The notes under the pieces are model-generated. The model did not search any database. It worked only from the letters and a program-made list of their open reading frames with translations, and was not told the origin of the DNA. From Bacteroidota bacterium (GTDB taxonomy: Bacteria > Bacteroidota > Bacteroidia > Flavobacteriales > Flavobacteriaceae): a stretch of DNA of 26,042 nucleotides. Of this stretch, positions 7,850 through 16,137 are shown in pieces. The DNA lies in contig JAEWCF010000094.1 of assembly GCA_023390775.1 (NCBI GenBank), positions 1 to 26,042 of the forward strand, in the 5' to 3' direction. Position 1 is the first letter of the stretch; every line of letters starts with the position of its first letter. A program made the translations under genes and the position numbers.

Positions 7850-8152
7850 AGTGGTTGGTTGTTGGTTTACCTAAAGTTACGACCGCGTGACCTGTGCTTG
7901 TGTTAACTGCAGCACAATTCACTTTACATCATCTCCGCTCGGCAGCGGTGAACCGATCGGCAATTCCATAAAACCATTTTTGTAGTACAAATTTTATAAT
8001 TTTTCTTAAAGATTGTATTTCATCGATTTTTAATGCATTTTGTCTGCAAATTCGGAAGTGCTATACTAAATTAGTTGTCCCCAAACCCAAGCCACTTAAC
8101 CCGACTTAGGTTTCGTAGAATATTTAATTGAAGCCCCAAAAATTAAATTCAT
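7850..8152. other. Divergent intergenic region before the T9SS cargo gene
   Basis: A 303-bp gene-free stretch, AT-rich from about 7965 to 8070. It holds a small hairpin CCGCT/AGCGG (7935-7948), the 8-bp palindrome CCGATCGG (7953-7960), a 13-bp palindrome (7979-7991) and a 9-bp stem with one mismatch in the leader (8083-8091 with 8105-8113). No exact TTG-N~20-TAnnTTTG promoter was found. The nearest is TTG at 8013 followed by GCATTTTG at 8035-8042, too weak to call. The last 19 bases before the ATG contain no G. Confidence 0.5.
7979..7991. promoter_or_regulatory. 13-bp palindrome upstream of the T9SS cargo gene
   Basis: TTTGTA-G-TACAAA is a perfect inverted repeat about a central G. It lies 161 bp upstream of the cargo ATG and 129 bp from the divergent small gene. 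It could be an operator, but no regulator is encoded next to it and AT-rich DNA gives such palindromes by chance fairly often. Confidence 0.3.
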
Positions 8153-11100
8153 ATGAAACAACAATTACTTATCAGCAAGCCGCTGCTTTGCCTCTACTTC
8201 GTTTTCCTTCAGGCATTTGCGTTCTCGCAGGCCATCGGTGTGCCCACGGTCACGACCGCCCAGGCCACAGTTTCAGTGAGCTTTCAGGTGACCAACGGCC
8301 CATCCGGAAACTATTTTACCAACTCCACCGGCTACACCGTGTACCTCCATGCACCCAACGCATCGGGAATGCAGGCCATAGGGACGTTTTACTCGGCATC
8401 GGCCCCGGCTCCTACACCGTTGGCAAGCGCCATCGTTTCGCATGTGGTGACCATTCCGGCGGGAACGCTTCCCGGCAGCGGTTACCGGATTTCGATTGGG
8501 ACGTCCCAGCCGTCGGCGGCCTCGGTTCCATCGGCACCCTTTGAAATTACCGCCTCATTCTCCATGCCGGCCCAGCTCAACGGCGCCATCAAGTGTCAAT
8601 CGCCTGCCATCACGTATTATACCTTTACCATCACCAATACCGGAATGGTCCCCGATAGCTTTGGCCTTACCAAAGTGCAATCGCTCTACCCGTTGGCCTC
8701 GACTTTCCTCACGCTCACCGGACAACCGATAACCTCGACACCACAGCTCAATCCAGGCGAATCCTACACGTTGATGATGCTTTTCGAGACGCCGAACGGA
8801 ACACCGCCCGAAAACTGGAATACCACCGTGGTCACCGCGACTTCGGCCTTGACGGGCGCAACCCTGCAGACCAATATTTCCACTTATATCTATTGCGGAA
8901 ACAACAACGCCAATCTTCCCGACGCCCCCGATATGGAAATCGTGAAAACGGCCAATACCGTCAACGCTTCGGTGGGGGATTTCATCGACTATACGCTCAC
9001 GATCCGCAACCTGACCAACAAAAACGCGCACAACCCGGTGATCAAGGATTTTATTCCCTCCAACGCCGACCTGATCAGCTACCATAAAAATCCGGCCGAT
9101 CCACGTAACGTCCTTTTTACCTACAATGCGGCAAACCGCACTCTGAATGCGCTGGTTCAAAGCACCATGACGAGCGCGTCGATGCCCATGACCATTTACA
9201 TCCGCGTCCGCACCACCTGCGAATCCGTTCCCACGGTCGCGAATTCTGCCGAGGTGTTCTCGGTATCGGGCGACACCAATAATGCCAACGATGTCAGTTC
9301 GGCGACGACCTTCGTCATCTACAGCCTGCAGGCTGCCGAGGTGGGGCGCTGGACCGGAAACCACAGCAGTGACTGGTTCGATTGCCGCAACTGGTCAGGA
9401 GGGGTCATCCCAAACAACAATACGAATGTGATAATCCCGACGAACTCCCCGTTGTCACTGATCAGTTCACTGTCGCCAAAGGCCCCGGCCGACCTGACGG
9501 CGCGTTGCTTCAACATTTCGATCGATGGTTCGGCGCATCTGGAGATGTCTGATGGGGGGCGCCTGGCCGTGGCCGGAAACTGGTCCTCCAACGGAAATTT
9601 CGCGCCCGGCGACGGGGTGGTCACGTTCATGGGCTGGCAATCGGGCCTCTGGCAATACATCAACGATTCCACCTCGGCGATCAACTTCTTTGACCTGACC
9701 ATCGCATCACAGGGTGGGGCAAAAGGACTGAGCGTACCGACCGGTTCAGGCGTATTGGTCCACCACGCGCTATCACTGGTAAACGGCGATATCAGGCTCA
9801 ATGGCAAATCGCAATTGGTCCAGACCGCCGATGGCGCATCGCTCAACCCCACATCCGGAAACGGAAAATTGCTCGTCGACCAGCAGGGGCAGTCCAATTA
9901 CTATAGCTACAATTACTGGTCATCGCCCGTTGGCAACGGCAATACCTATACCGTGGGCAATGTGCTGTATGACGGCACGAACCCGGAGAACCCGCAACCG
10001 GTGAATTGGATTTCCGGCTACAACGGATCGCCCACTTCGCCGATCAGCCTTTCGCCCTTCTGGATCAACAAGTACCAGAACGGTTCCGGGGCGTATGCCA
10101 ATTGGAGCTGCATCTTCCAGACGGGGCTTCTCTCGGCCGGGCAGGGTTATACGATGAAGGGTTCCGGCACGACCGCCCCGCAACAGAATTACACTTTTGT
10201 CGGCAAGCCCAACAACGGGCAGTTCACCAGCACCGTATCGGCAAACAATATGAACCTGAGCGGCAATCCCTATCCGTGTGCACTGGATGCGTACGCGTTC
10301 ATCAACGACAACCTCTCGACAACGACCGGCACGCTTTATTTTTGGGAACAGTTTACCACCAACTCCAGCCATATTACGGCTAATTACGAAGGCGGATATG
10401 CGACGATCAACCTGACGGGAGCCACTCCTCCGGTTGCGCCGATCGGCATCAGTTCGGCGGGATCGAGCAACCGCACGCCCGGCCGGTATGTTCCGGTAGG
10501 ACAGGGATTCCTGCTCTTTGGCAGCGCTACGGGCGGCACGATCACTTTCCGGAATCCGCAGCGCGCGTTCGTCCTGGAATCGGATGCGCTGTCAAATCCG
10601 ATGTTCAGGCCGCAATCCGTTATGCAAGGCTTGAGGCTAAATTATTCCAGCCCCGCCGGAAACGTCAAGCGCCAATTGCTTTTGGCATTCAACCCCGGAC
10701 TTGCCACGGCTGGTTTTGACAATGGGTACGATGCGGTCCAGATCGACACGAAGCCCAACGACGCCTATTTCAGGGCGGGCGATAAGAATCTGGTAATCCA
10801 GGCACGCGGCGATTTTGACGGCACAGCGGTCCCGCTGGGCGTGAAGGTTGCCAAGGCCGGGCCCGTGATCTTTTCGGTGACGGAAGCCGATGGATTCGAG
10901 GCCGTATCCCTGCACGACGGCCAAACCGGCCAATCCTATGATATTAAGGGAACCGAAGCCTCGATCTTCCTGCATCCGGGAACCTATGACGAGCGTTTTT
11001 CCATCCGCTTTGAACCGGTTGGTGAAAGTCGGCCCGTTGAAACCGGCAGCCTGACGGCATTCGTCGGGGACGGAACGCTCAATATCCGCAGTTTGGGTAG

Positions 11101-11266
11101 CATCGAAACGGTTGAAATCTACGATTTGTCTGGCCGACTGGCGATGAACGTTCCGCTCAACCGGAGGGAAGAGGCCCAGGCAGATGTGTCGGCACTGATT
11201 CCCGGCACTTACATGGCAAAGATTTCCGGGGACCATGCGCAAACGATCAAGATCACAATCCCTTAA
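8153..11266 (+). CDS. Large secreted/surface protein with T9SS type A sorting domain
   Basis: A 1,037-residue exported protein. Residues 1-26 are a Sec signal peptide ending FAFSQ. Residues ~27-255 are Ser/Thr/Asn-rich beta-sandwich-like sequence, unassigned. Residues ~258-385 resemble a DUF11-type repeat (MEIVKTANTVNASVGDFIDY). From ~398 comes the WTGNHSSDWFDCRNWSGG module typical of flavobacterial surface proteins, followed by a long Asn/Gly/Ser-rich region that fits a beta-helix or adhesin stalk. Residues ~965-1037 form the C-terminal sorting domain, with VEIYDLSGR and PGTYMAKISG motifs, which the T9SS recognises and removes. The last residues (KITIP) lack the usual final Lys or Arg. It is probably displayed on or released from the cell surface. 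No enzymatic motif was seen. A strong terminator follows. Confidence 0.9.
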   Translation: MKQQLLISKPLLCLYFVFLQAFAFSQAIGVPTVTTAQATVSVSFQVTNGPSGNYFTNSTGYTVYLHAPNASGMQAIGTFYSASAPAPTPLASAIVSHVVTIPAGTLPGSGYRISIGTSQPSAASVPSAPFEITASFSMPAQLNGAIKCQSPAITYYTFTITNTGMVPDSFGLTKVQSLYPLASTFLTLTGQPITSTPQLNPGESYTLMMLFETPNGTPPENWNTTVVTATSALTGATLQTNISTYIYCGNNNANLPDAPDMEIVKTANTVNASVGDFIDYTLTIRNLTNKNAHNPVIKDFIPSNADLISYHKNPADPRNVLFTYNAANRTLNALVQSTMTSASMPMTIYIRVRTTCESVPTVANSAEVFSVSGDTNNANDVSSATTFVIYSLQAAEVGRWTGNHSSDWFDCRNWSGGVIPNNNTNVIIPTNSPLSLISSLSPKAPADLTARCFNISIDGSAHLEMSDGGRLAVAGNWSSNGNFAPGDGVVTFMGWQSGLWQYINDSTSAINFFDLTIASQGGAKGLSVPTGSGVLVHHALSLVNGDIRLNGKSQLVQTADGASLNPTSGNGKLLVDQQGQSNYYSYNYWSSPVGNGNTYTVGNVLYDGTNPENPQPVNWISGYNGSPTSPISLSPFWINKYQNGSGAYANWSCIFQTGLLSAGQGYTMKGSGTTAPQQNYTFVGKPNNGQFTSTVSANNMNLSGNPYPCALDAYAFINDNLSTTTGTLYFWEQFTTNSSHITANYEGGYATINLTGATPPVAPIGISSAGSSNRTPGRYVPVGQGFLLFGSATGGTITFRNPQRAFVLESDALSNPMFRPQSVMQGLRLNYSSPAGNVKRQLLLAFNPGLATAGFDNGYDAVQIDTKPNDAYFRAGDKNLVIQARGDFDGTAVPLGVKVAKAGPVIFSVTEADGFEAVSLHDGQTGQSYDIKGTEASIFLHPGTYDERFSIRFEPVGESRPVETGSLTAFVGDGTLNIRSLGSIETVEIYDLSGRLAMNVPLNRREEAQADVSALIPGTYMAKISGDHAQTIKITIP

Positions 11267-11302
11267 TATCCATTTGATTAGTTGCCCTAGCCATAAGGGG
11301 CG

Positions 11303-11334
11303 GCGTCGCGGCGTGAGCCGCGGCGCTTTTTTTT
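11303..11334 (+). terminator. Rho-independent terminator after the T9SS cargo gene
   Basis: A 10-bp GC-rich stem (11303-11312 with 11317-11326, one G-U pair) with the tetraloop GTGA is followed by eight T. It begins 36 bp after the TAA and separates this gene from the barrel gene downstream. Confidence 0.9.
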
Positions 11335-11374
11335 GCGAAATGCCGTACATTCGCGAGGCCTAAAACCCGGCCCA

Positions 11375-14155
11375 ATGTTCAGACGTCATTTACTTTTCCT
11401 GACCTTCCTCCTGGCAATTGCCGCCCATTCCCAGCAAATCACCCTTTCCGGCCGCGTTGTGGATTCCATTACCAATCTCCCGCTCGAATCGGCGACGGTC
11501 TACCTGGAAACGGTACAGGATTCAGCCATGGTGGATTATACCCTAACCGATAAAACCGGCGCTTTTGCCATCAAAACGCGGAAAGTCGAGAAGCCTTCGG
11601 TACTTAAATTTTCCTTCATGGGATTCGAGACCAAGAAGATTGCAGGTACCTTTGCCGAATCGCGTGATTTCGGGACCGTCGCACTGTCCGAAGCTCCCAA
11701 TATGCTGGGGGAAGTCGTCGTGAAGTCCGAGATACCACCGGTCCGCGTCAAAAACGATACGCTCGAGTTCAATGCATCGTCCTTCAGGATGCGCCCCGAT
11801 GCCAATGTCGAGGCGCTGGTCAAGCAATTGCCGGGCGTCGAGATCGATGCCGATGGAAAGATCACGGTCAATGGCAAGGAAGTGAAACAGATATTGGTCA
11901 ACGGCAAGCCTTTTTTTGATGAAAACGGCAAGATCGCCATGCAGAACCTCCCGGCCGAACTCATCAACAAGGTCCAGGTCACAGACCTCAAAACCAAAAA
12001 AGAGGAGCTCACCAAACAGGCCGCCAGTTCGGACGAGGCAAGCATCAACCTGACCATCGACGAAAAGAAGAACAAGGGTTTTTTTGGAAAGGCGACGGCG
12101 GGAGCAGGTTCCGACAAGCGATATGAAAGCAGTTTGATCGCCAATTATTTCGAGGGCCCGCGTAAGGTCAGCGTGCTCGCGTCGTCCAATAACATCAACG
12201 CCAGCGGCTTTTCCATGAACGAGGTCTTTGATGCAATGGGCGGCGGGCGCAACTCATCGTTCTACATGATGGACAATGGCGCTTTTGCGATCAACAACAC
12301 CTATTTCGGTTCCGAGACGGGAATTACCCAAACGCATCTCGCGGGCGGGAATTACGCCGACCAGTGGTTCAAGGATTTCGAGACCGCGCTCAATTATTTC
12401 TACGTCGAAACGCACATGCGCAACAACAACAGGACCGACCTGACGACATTCCTGCCGCAGGGGAGTTTCAACACGCGGTCGCAGGCCAGGTTCAGGAATG
12501 ACCGGTTGGCGCACAATGCCGGCTTTCGGGCCGAATACAAGATCGATTCCACGGCCACAATTTATTTCGAACCCAAATTTTCCCGCACCGTAACCCGTGG
12601 CGAGGATACTTATTCAAGCGTTACCCGTGATCAGGAGGAAAGGCTGACCAATGAGGTCGCGACCGGGACCCGCCAGGAATTTATCAGTTCAAATTTTTCG
12701 TACGAGCTCAATTTCAACAAGTCTTTGACCAAAAAAGGCAGGGCGATTTCCGCCGATCTGGACGGGGATATACGCGACAGCGGCCGCGAACGTTTTTACA
12801 ACAGCAGCTCCACTTTTTACGATGACCTGGATGACGACGGTACGACCGACCAGGAACGCGTCGACTTGCGCAACCAGCGTTTTGACCACGCCGACGAAAG
12901 TCGCAATACCTCGATTTCATTTGAATATACCGAGCCCATCGTCGACTCGGTTAGTTTGACTGTGGGCGCGAGGAGAAGGATCAGCGAGGCCGCGAATTCG
13001 CGTGATGTCTTTGATTTCGACGCGGGAACGGGAGGCTTTACCGATGGGAACGACCTGCTCACCAACCGGCAGGATTATGTTGAATTCCGAAGCTCGCCCT
13101 TTGCCCGGTTTTCCATCAACAAGAAGAAGTACAATTTACAGCTTTCCGGCGGCGCCGAATTCATCGACTATAACGCGAACGCGCTTTACCTGGGCGAGCG
13201 GGCACAAGTAAGCCGAAACCTCACCGCACCTGAAATCTCCACCAATCTGAATTACCGCTTTTCAACAAAGGCGTCCCTGTATTTCAGTTATTCGTACCGG
13301 GTCAACATGCCCTGGATGACGCAGTTGCTGCCGATTGCCGACTTGTCGGATCCGCTCCACACCATCACGGGCAATCCCGATCTGGATCCCTCGCAAAGGC
13401 ATTCGTTCTATGGGAATTTCCGCAATTACGACCATTCTTCCAAATCAGGGTATAATTTCTATGGCGGGGGCGGGAGATCAGACCGCGTAACGGTTGCGCG
13501 CACGACGTATGCCGATACGGGCGAGCGAAGCACCACATATGTCAATGTCGACGGAGTACTCAACAGTTGGTGGGGCTTCTCCTGGAACAAATCGAAGAAG
13601 ATCGAGGCCCATTCGTTTAAGTATTCATTTGGGATCAACGGTGGATTTGACCGAAGCAAGGGCTTTACCAATGGGCAATTGTTCCTGGCCGAATCGCTGC
13701 GTTTGACGCCGCAGGCCTCGTTTACCTACGATTATGGCGAACTGCTGTCGGTCAATCCGTCGTACAGTTTTACTTCGTCTACACTGGATTACCAGAATTA
13801 CATTGTGGACCGTGCCGTAAACCTAAGGCATCGCGCGAACCTGATGATCACTTCCTATTGGCCGAAGCATGTCGTTTTCGGAAATGATTTTACGTATACC
13901 TACAATTCGAATATCGCGGGCGGATTCCGGAAAGACTTCTTTTTGTGGAACGCAAGCCTCGGGTATAATTTTCTCGACGACAAATTGCTTGCGAAGGTTA
14001 AGGTATACGATGTTCTGGACCAGAACCAGAATGCCACCCGATCCATTACCGCGACGTCGGTGCGCGATGAACAAAACGATGTGTTGAAGCGTTACGTGAT
14101 GTTTTCGTTGACGTTCAAATTGGATAAATTCGCGGGGAAACCTTCGGATAGATAA
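11375..14155 (+). CDS. Outer membrane beta-barrel / TonB-dependent receptor-like protein
   Basis: A 926-residue outer-membrane protein. The start is taken as the ATG at 11375 because it begins a proper signal peptide (MFRRHLLFLTFLLAIAAHSQ); an upstream TTG in frame would add residues within the terminator T-run. Residues ~22-103 are a carboxypeptidase-regulatory-like beta-sandwich (LSGRVVDSITNLPLESATV). Residues ~120-185 form a plug-like segment (VEALVKQLPGVEIDADGKI, NGKPFF). From ~230 to the end the pattern alternates as in a barrel of the OMP_b-brl_3 type, rich in Asn, Tyr and Arg, ending FSLTFKLDKF. This family takes up substrates with TonB energy, but the substrate here is not known, and no SusD partner is adjacent. 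It converges on the TPM gene with one base between stops. Confidence 0.9.
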   Translation: MFRRHLLFLTFLLAIAAHSQQITLSGRVVDSITNLPLESATVYLETVQDSAMVDYTLTDKTGAFAIKTRKVEKPSVLKFSFMGFETKKIAGTFAESRDFGTVALSEAPNMLGEVVVKSEIPPVRVKNDTLEFNASSFRMRPDANVEALVKQLPGVEIDADGKITVNGKEVKQILVNGKPFFDENGKIAMQNLPAELINKVQVTDLKTKKEELTKQAASSDEASINLTIDEKKNKGFFGKATAGAGSDKRYESSLIANYFEGPRKVSVLASSNNINASGFSMNEVFDAMGGGRNSSFYMMDNGAFAINNTYFGSETGITQTHLAGGNYADQWFKDFETALNYFYVETHMRNNNRTDLTTFLPQGSFNTRSQARFRNDRLAHNAGFRAEYKIDSTATIYFEPKFSRTVTRGEDTYSSVTRDQEERLTNEVATGTRQEFISSNFSYELNFNKSLTKKGRAISADLDGDIRDSGRERFYNSSSTFYDDLDDDGTTDQERVDLRNQRFDHADESRNTSISFEYTEPIVDSVSLTVGARRRISEAANSRDVFDFDAGTGGFTDGNDLLTNRQDYVEFRSSPFARFSINKKKYNLQLSGGAEFIDYNANALYLGERAQVSRNLTAPEISTNLNYRFSTKASLYFSYSYRVNMPWMTQLLPIADLSDPLHTITGNPDLDPSQRHSFYGNFRNYDHSSKSGYNFYGGGGRSDRVTVARTTYADTGERSTTYVNVDGVLNSWWGFSWNKSKKIEAHSFKYSFGINGGFDRSKGFTNGQLFLAESLRLTPQASFTYDYGELLSVNPSYSFTSSTLDYQNYIVDRAVNLRHRANLMITSYWPKHVVFGNDFTYTYNSNIAGGFRKDFFLWNASLGYNFLDDKLLAKVKVYDVLDQNQNATRSITATSVRDEQNDVLKRYVMFSLTFKLDKFAGKPSDR

Positions 14156-14156
14156 G

Positions 14157-14939
14157 CTACCAGCTTCCTCCGGCGCCGCCTCCGCTAAATCCGCCGCCCC
14201 CGAATCCGCCCCCGAATCCGCCGCCGCCAAAGCCGCCGCCACCGCTTCCGCCGCCAAACAGGCCACCTCCACGTCCGGAACGTCCCAGGCTGCTCAGGAT
14301 AATGATGTCGGCCAGGTCCATGCCGCCGCCACGGCCGCCACTGTTGCCACCGCCGCGCCTGCCGCGTGCGATCAGGAAAAAGATGACCAGCCCGATCACG
14401 ATAAAGGGCGCGATGGGAAAACCGCCGTCCTTCTTGCCGGTTTTCCGCGTCCCTTTATATTTTCCCTTCAGTACGTCAAAAATCGCATCTGCTCCCTTGT
14501 CGAGCCCGCGATAGTAACTTCCGGCCTTGAACTCGGGGATGATGACATTGCGGGTCAGTTCGCCCGTGATTCCGGCCGAGAGCCTGTCTTCCACACCGTA
14601 GCCCGGCGCAATCCAGATTTTGCGTTCAGCCTCTGCCAGCAATATGAAAACACCATTGTCCTCCTTCGCCTGCCCGATGCCCCATTCATGGCCCCATTTG
14701 GGTGCCAGAATCCCGATGTCCTCGCCCTTTAGGGTTTCGATAGTGGCGACCACGATCTGTGTCGAGGTTGAATCGGAGTAGCGGATAAGCTTTTCCTCCA
14801 GCGCCTTTTCCTCGTCCGGCGACAGCATATCGGCATAATCGTATACGCTTGTCTGGAAATCGGGCTTGGCGGGTATGTCGAATTGCGCCCAAACCGAAGC
14901 GGTGAACAGCAGCAGGAAAAGGGACAGGTATCTACCCAT
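14157..14939 (-). CDS. TPM-domain membrane protein with Gly-rich tail (YgcG type)
   Basis: A 260-residue envelope protein. The ATG at 14939 is chosen because it begins a signal peptide (MGRYLSLFLLLFTASVWAQ); longer in-frame versions would run antiphase through the preceding gene. Residues ~28-160 are a TPM domain (VYDYADMLSPDEEKALEEKL, then WGIGQAKEDNGVFILLAE and APGYGVEDRL). A transmembrane helix lies at 174-190. The cytoplasmic-side tail from 194 is almost only Gly with Phe, Ser and Arg and ends AGGSW, as in YgcG-type proteins. TPM proteins are tied to envelope or photosystem maintenance in different groups; the exact role here is unknown. The start overlaps the upstream TPM gene by 8 bp. 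Confidence 0.9.
   Translation of the reverse strand: MGRYLSLFLLLFTASVWAQFDIPAKPDFQTSVYDYADMLSPDEEKALEEKLIRYSDSTSTQIVVATIETLKGEDIGILAPKWGHEWGIGQAKEDNGVFILLAEAERKIWIAPGYGVEDRLSAGITGELTRNVIIPEFKAGSYYRGLDKGADAIFDVLKGKYKGTRKTGKKDGGFPIAPFIVIGLVIFFLIARGRRGGGNSGGRGGGMDLADIIILSSLGRSGRGGGLFGGGSGGGGFGGGGFGGGFGGGGFSGGGAGGSW
14160..14261 (-). repeat. Low-complexity GGGGF-encoding repeat in the TPM gene
   Basis: The last 34 codons of the TPM gene encode a run of GGGGF/GGGF units. On the plus strand this appears as repeated CCGCCGCC and CCGAATCCG words. It is coding sequence with strong triplet bias, prone to slippage and to assembly error. Confidence 0.7.
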
Positions 14940-15369
14940 TTGAGATTTCGTTTGAAAGTTCGTTGGTATCGTCGTGGCGGCCGGGAAAATACTGTTGCAA
15001 GCGTTCACCGGCGCGCGTGATCCCGTCGATAAGCCCCTGCTTGAAATTCCCGCGCCTGAATTCGGCCTGCATGGCATCCTTGGTGCAATCCCAGAAGTCG
15101 TCCTCGACCATGTCGTCGATTCCCTTGTCTCCGCAGATCGCAAACTTGTGGTCTTCGGCCGCGACGTAGATCAGTACGCCGTTGCGCAGCGCGGTCGCAC
15201 TCATGCCGAGCTCAACAAACAGTTCCTTGGCGCGAACAACAGGGTCGCCCCCGGGGACCTTGCGCTCGATGTGCACACGGATTTCACCCGACGTGGCCGA
15301 TTCGGCGGTGCGGATCGCCTCGACGACCTGCCGCTCGTCGGCCGCAGATAATAAAGCCTCGGGAGTCAC
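14932..15369 (-). CDS. Soluble TPM-domain protein
   Basis: A 145-residue protein covering one TPM domain and little else (LLSAADERQVVEAIRTAESATSGEIRVHIE, then LRNGVLIYVAAEDHKFAICGDKGID). It has no signal peptide or transmembrane helix, unlike the next TPM gene, so it may act on the cytoplasmic side. The start is a GTG at 15369, only 2 bases after the lemA stop; no ATG in a better place was seen. Its stop lies inside the next TPM gene (8-bp overlap). LemA plus one secreted and one non-secreted TPM protein is a recurrent flavobacterial arrangement, suggesting the three work together at the inner membrane. The biochemical role is not known. Confidence 0.88.
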   Translation of the reverse strand: MTPEALLSAADERQVVEAIRTAESATSGEIRVHIERKVPGGDPVVRAKELFVELGMSATALRNGVLIYVAAEDHKFAICGDKGIDDMVEDDFWDCTKDAMQAEFRRGNFKQGLIDGITRAGERLQQYFPGRHDDTNELSNEISNG

Positions 15370-15371
15370 GG

Positions 15372-15959
15372 TCAGAATTTGACTTCGACGGGACGGTCGG
15401 CACCTTCGACGGCGTTGAAATACGCTTTTTCGGTAAACCCGAAAAGACCTGCGAAGATCGAGTTCGGGAATGTCTTGATGTGCGTGTTGTACGGTTTGAC
15501 AGCCTCGTTGAAACGGGTGCGCGCGGTCAAAATCTGGTTTTCGGTGCTCGCGAGTTCGTCCTGCAGTTTCAAAAAGTTCTGGTTGGCCTTCAGGTCGGGA
15601 TACTGCTCGACGGTCACCAACAAACGCGAAAGGCTTGAAGAAACCCCGCTCTGCGCCTGGTTGAAAGCCGCCAACTGCTCGGGAGTGATGTTGGTTGGGT
15701 CAACGGTCACCTGCGTGGCTTTTGCACGTGCCTCGATCACCGCCGTGAGGGTCGATTTCTCGAATTCGGCTGCGCCTTTTACCGTATTGACCAGGTTGCC
15801 GATGAGGTCATTGCGGCGCTGGTAGGCGGTCTGGACGTTGCCCCACGATTCTTCGATGTTCTGATTGAGCGTGACGGCTGTGTTGTTCACGCTTTTGGCC
15901 CACATGAAAAGGATCAGCACGATACCACCGATGATGATCCAGGGAAGGAATTTTCTCAT
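15372..15959 (-). CDS. lemA: LemA family membrane protein
   Basis: A 195-residue protein with an N-terminal transmembrane helix (5-21) and a long helical-bundle domain. Typical LemA motifs are present: QNIEESWGNVQTAYQRRNDLIGNLVNTVKG, shown here in shorter form as YQRRNDLIGNLVNTVKG (about 46-62), plus SRLLVTVEQYPDLKANQNF and the ending region FNEAVKPYNTHIKTFP. Orientation is probably N-terminus in the periplasmic membrane leaflet with a small cytoplasmic end, as for the family. The ATG at 15959 is preceded by a 51-base leader with no G on the coding strand, made of octamer repeats. It is followed after 2 bases by the first TPM gene. Function is unknown in bacteria generally, though LemA and TPM genes co-occur widely. 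Confidence 0.95.
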   Translation of the reverse strand: MRKFLPWIIIGGIVLILFMWAKSVNNTAVTLNQNIEESWGNVQTAYQRRNDLIGNLVNTVKGAAEFEKSTLTAVIEARAKATQVTVDPTNITPEQLAAFNQAQSGVSSSLSRLLVTVEQYPDLKANQNFLKLQDELASTENQILTARTRFNEAVKPYNTHIKTFPNSIFAGLFGFTEKAYFNAVEGADRPVEVKF

Positions 15960-15965
15960 TTTGTA

Positions 15966-16010
15966 AGTTGGTTAGTTGGTTAGTTGAATAGTTGTAAAGT
16001 TATAAAGTTT
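15966..16010. repeat. Octamer tandem array in the lemA leader
   Basis: Five full 8-bp units and part of a sixth, all beginning AGTT on the plus strand: two exact AGTTGGTT copies (15966-15981), then AGTTGAAT, AGTTGTAA and AGTTATAA. The array begins 6 bases upstream of the lemA ATG. On the lemA strand it contains no G. Confidence 0.8.
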
Positions 16011-16079
16011 GTCGAATGTCGCGTGACGAATGTCGAACGAAGCTACAAATAGTCGAATGTCGCGTGACAAATGTCAAAT
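16011..16079. repeat. Heptamer arrays C and C' (two 28-bp blocks)
   Basis: Two blocks of four heptamers each, at 16011-16038 and 16052-16079. Both start with GTCGAAT followed by GTCGCGT. Taken as 30-base copies (16011-16040 and 16052-16081) they agree at 27 positions. The blocks are separated by 13 bases (16039-16051). Confidence 0.8.
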
Positions 16080-16106
16080 GAACCACTAAAGCTACTTAAG
16101 AACAAC

Positions 16107-16137
16107 ATTTATAATTTGTAATTTATAATTTATAATT
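16107..16137. repeat. Heptamer array D overlapping the merR stop
   Basis: Four ATTTATA-type units (one is ATTTGTA) and part of a fifth. The stop codon of the minus-strand MerR-type gene (16130-16132) and its last codons fall inside the array. Confidence 0.8.

Noticed and set aside
7935..7960. Terminator upstream of the T9SS cargo gene
   Set aside because: A 5-bp stem and an 8-bp palindrome without a following T-run, and no gene is transcribed into it from either side.
8555..9364. 269-codon antisense frame inside the T9SS cargo gene
   Set aside because: Arg/Gly/His-rich shadow of the coding strand without family features.
11333..11374. TTG start upstream for the outer-membrane barrel gene
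   Set aside because: It lies in the T-run of the previous terminator, and the signal peptide starts at 11375.
14160..14261. GC-rich repeat as a separate regulatory repeat
   Set aside because: It is the coding sequence of the Gly-rich tail in frame, so no separate element is needed.
14940..15143. Longer N-terminus for the Gly-tailed TPM protein (start at 15143)
   Set aside because: The extra 68 residues are antiphase to the upstream TPM gene. The signal peptide begins only at 14939.
16011..16081. Possible minimal CRISPR array
   Set aside because: Only two similar 30-base copies with a 13-base gap, internal 7-bp periodicity, no further repeats and no cas genes.
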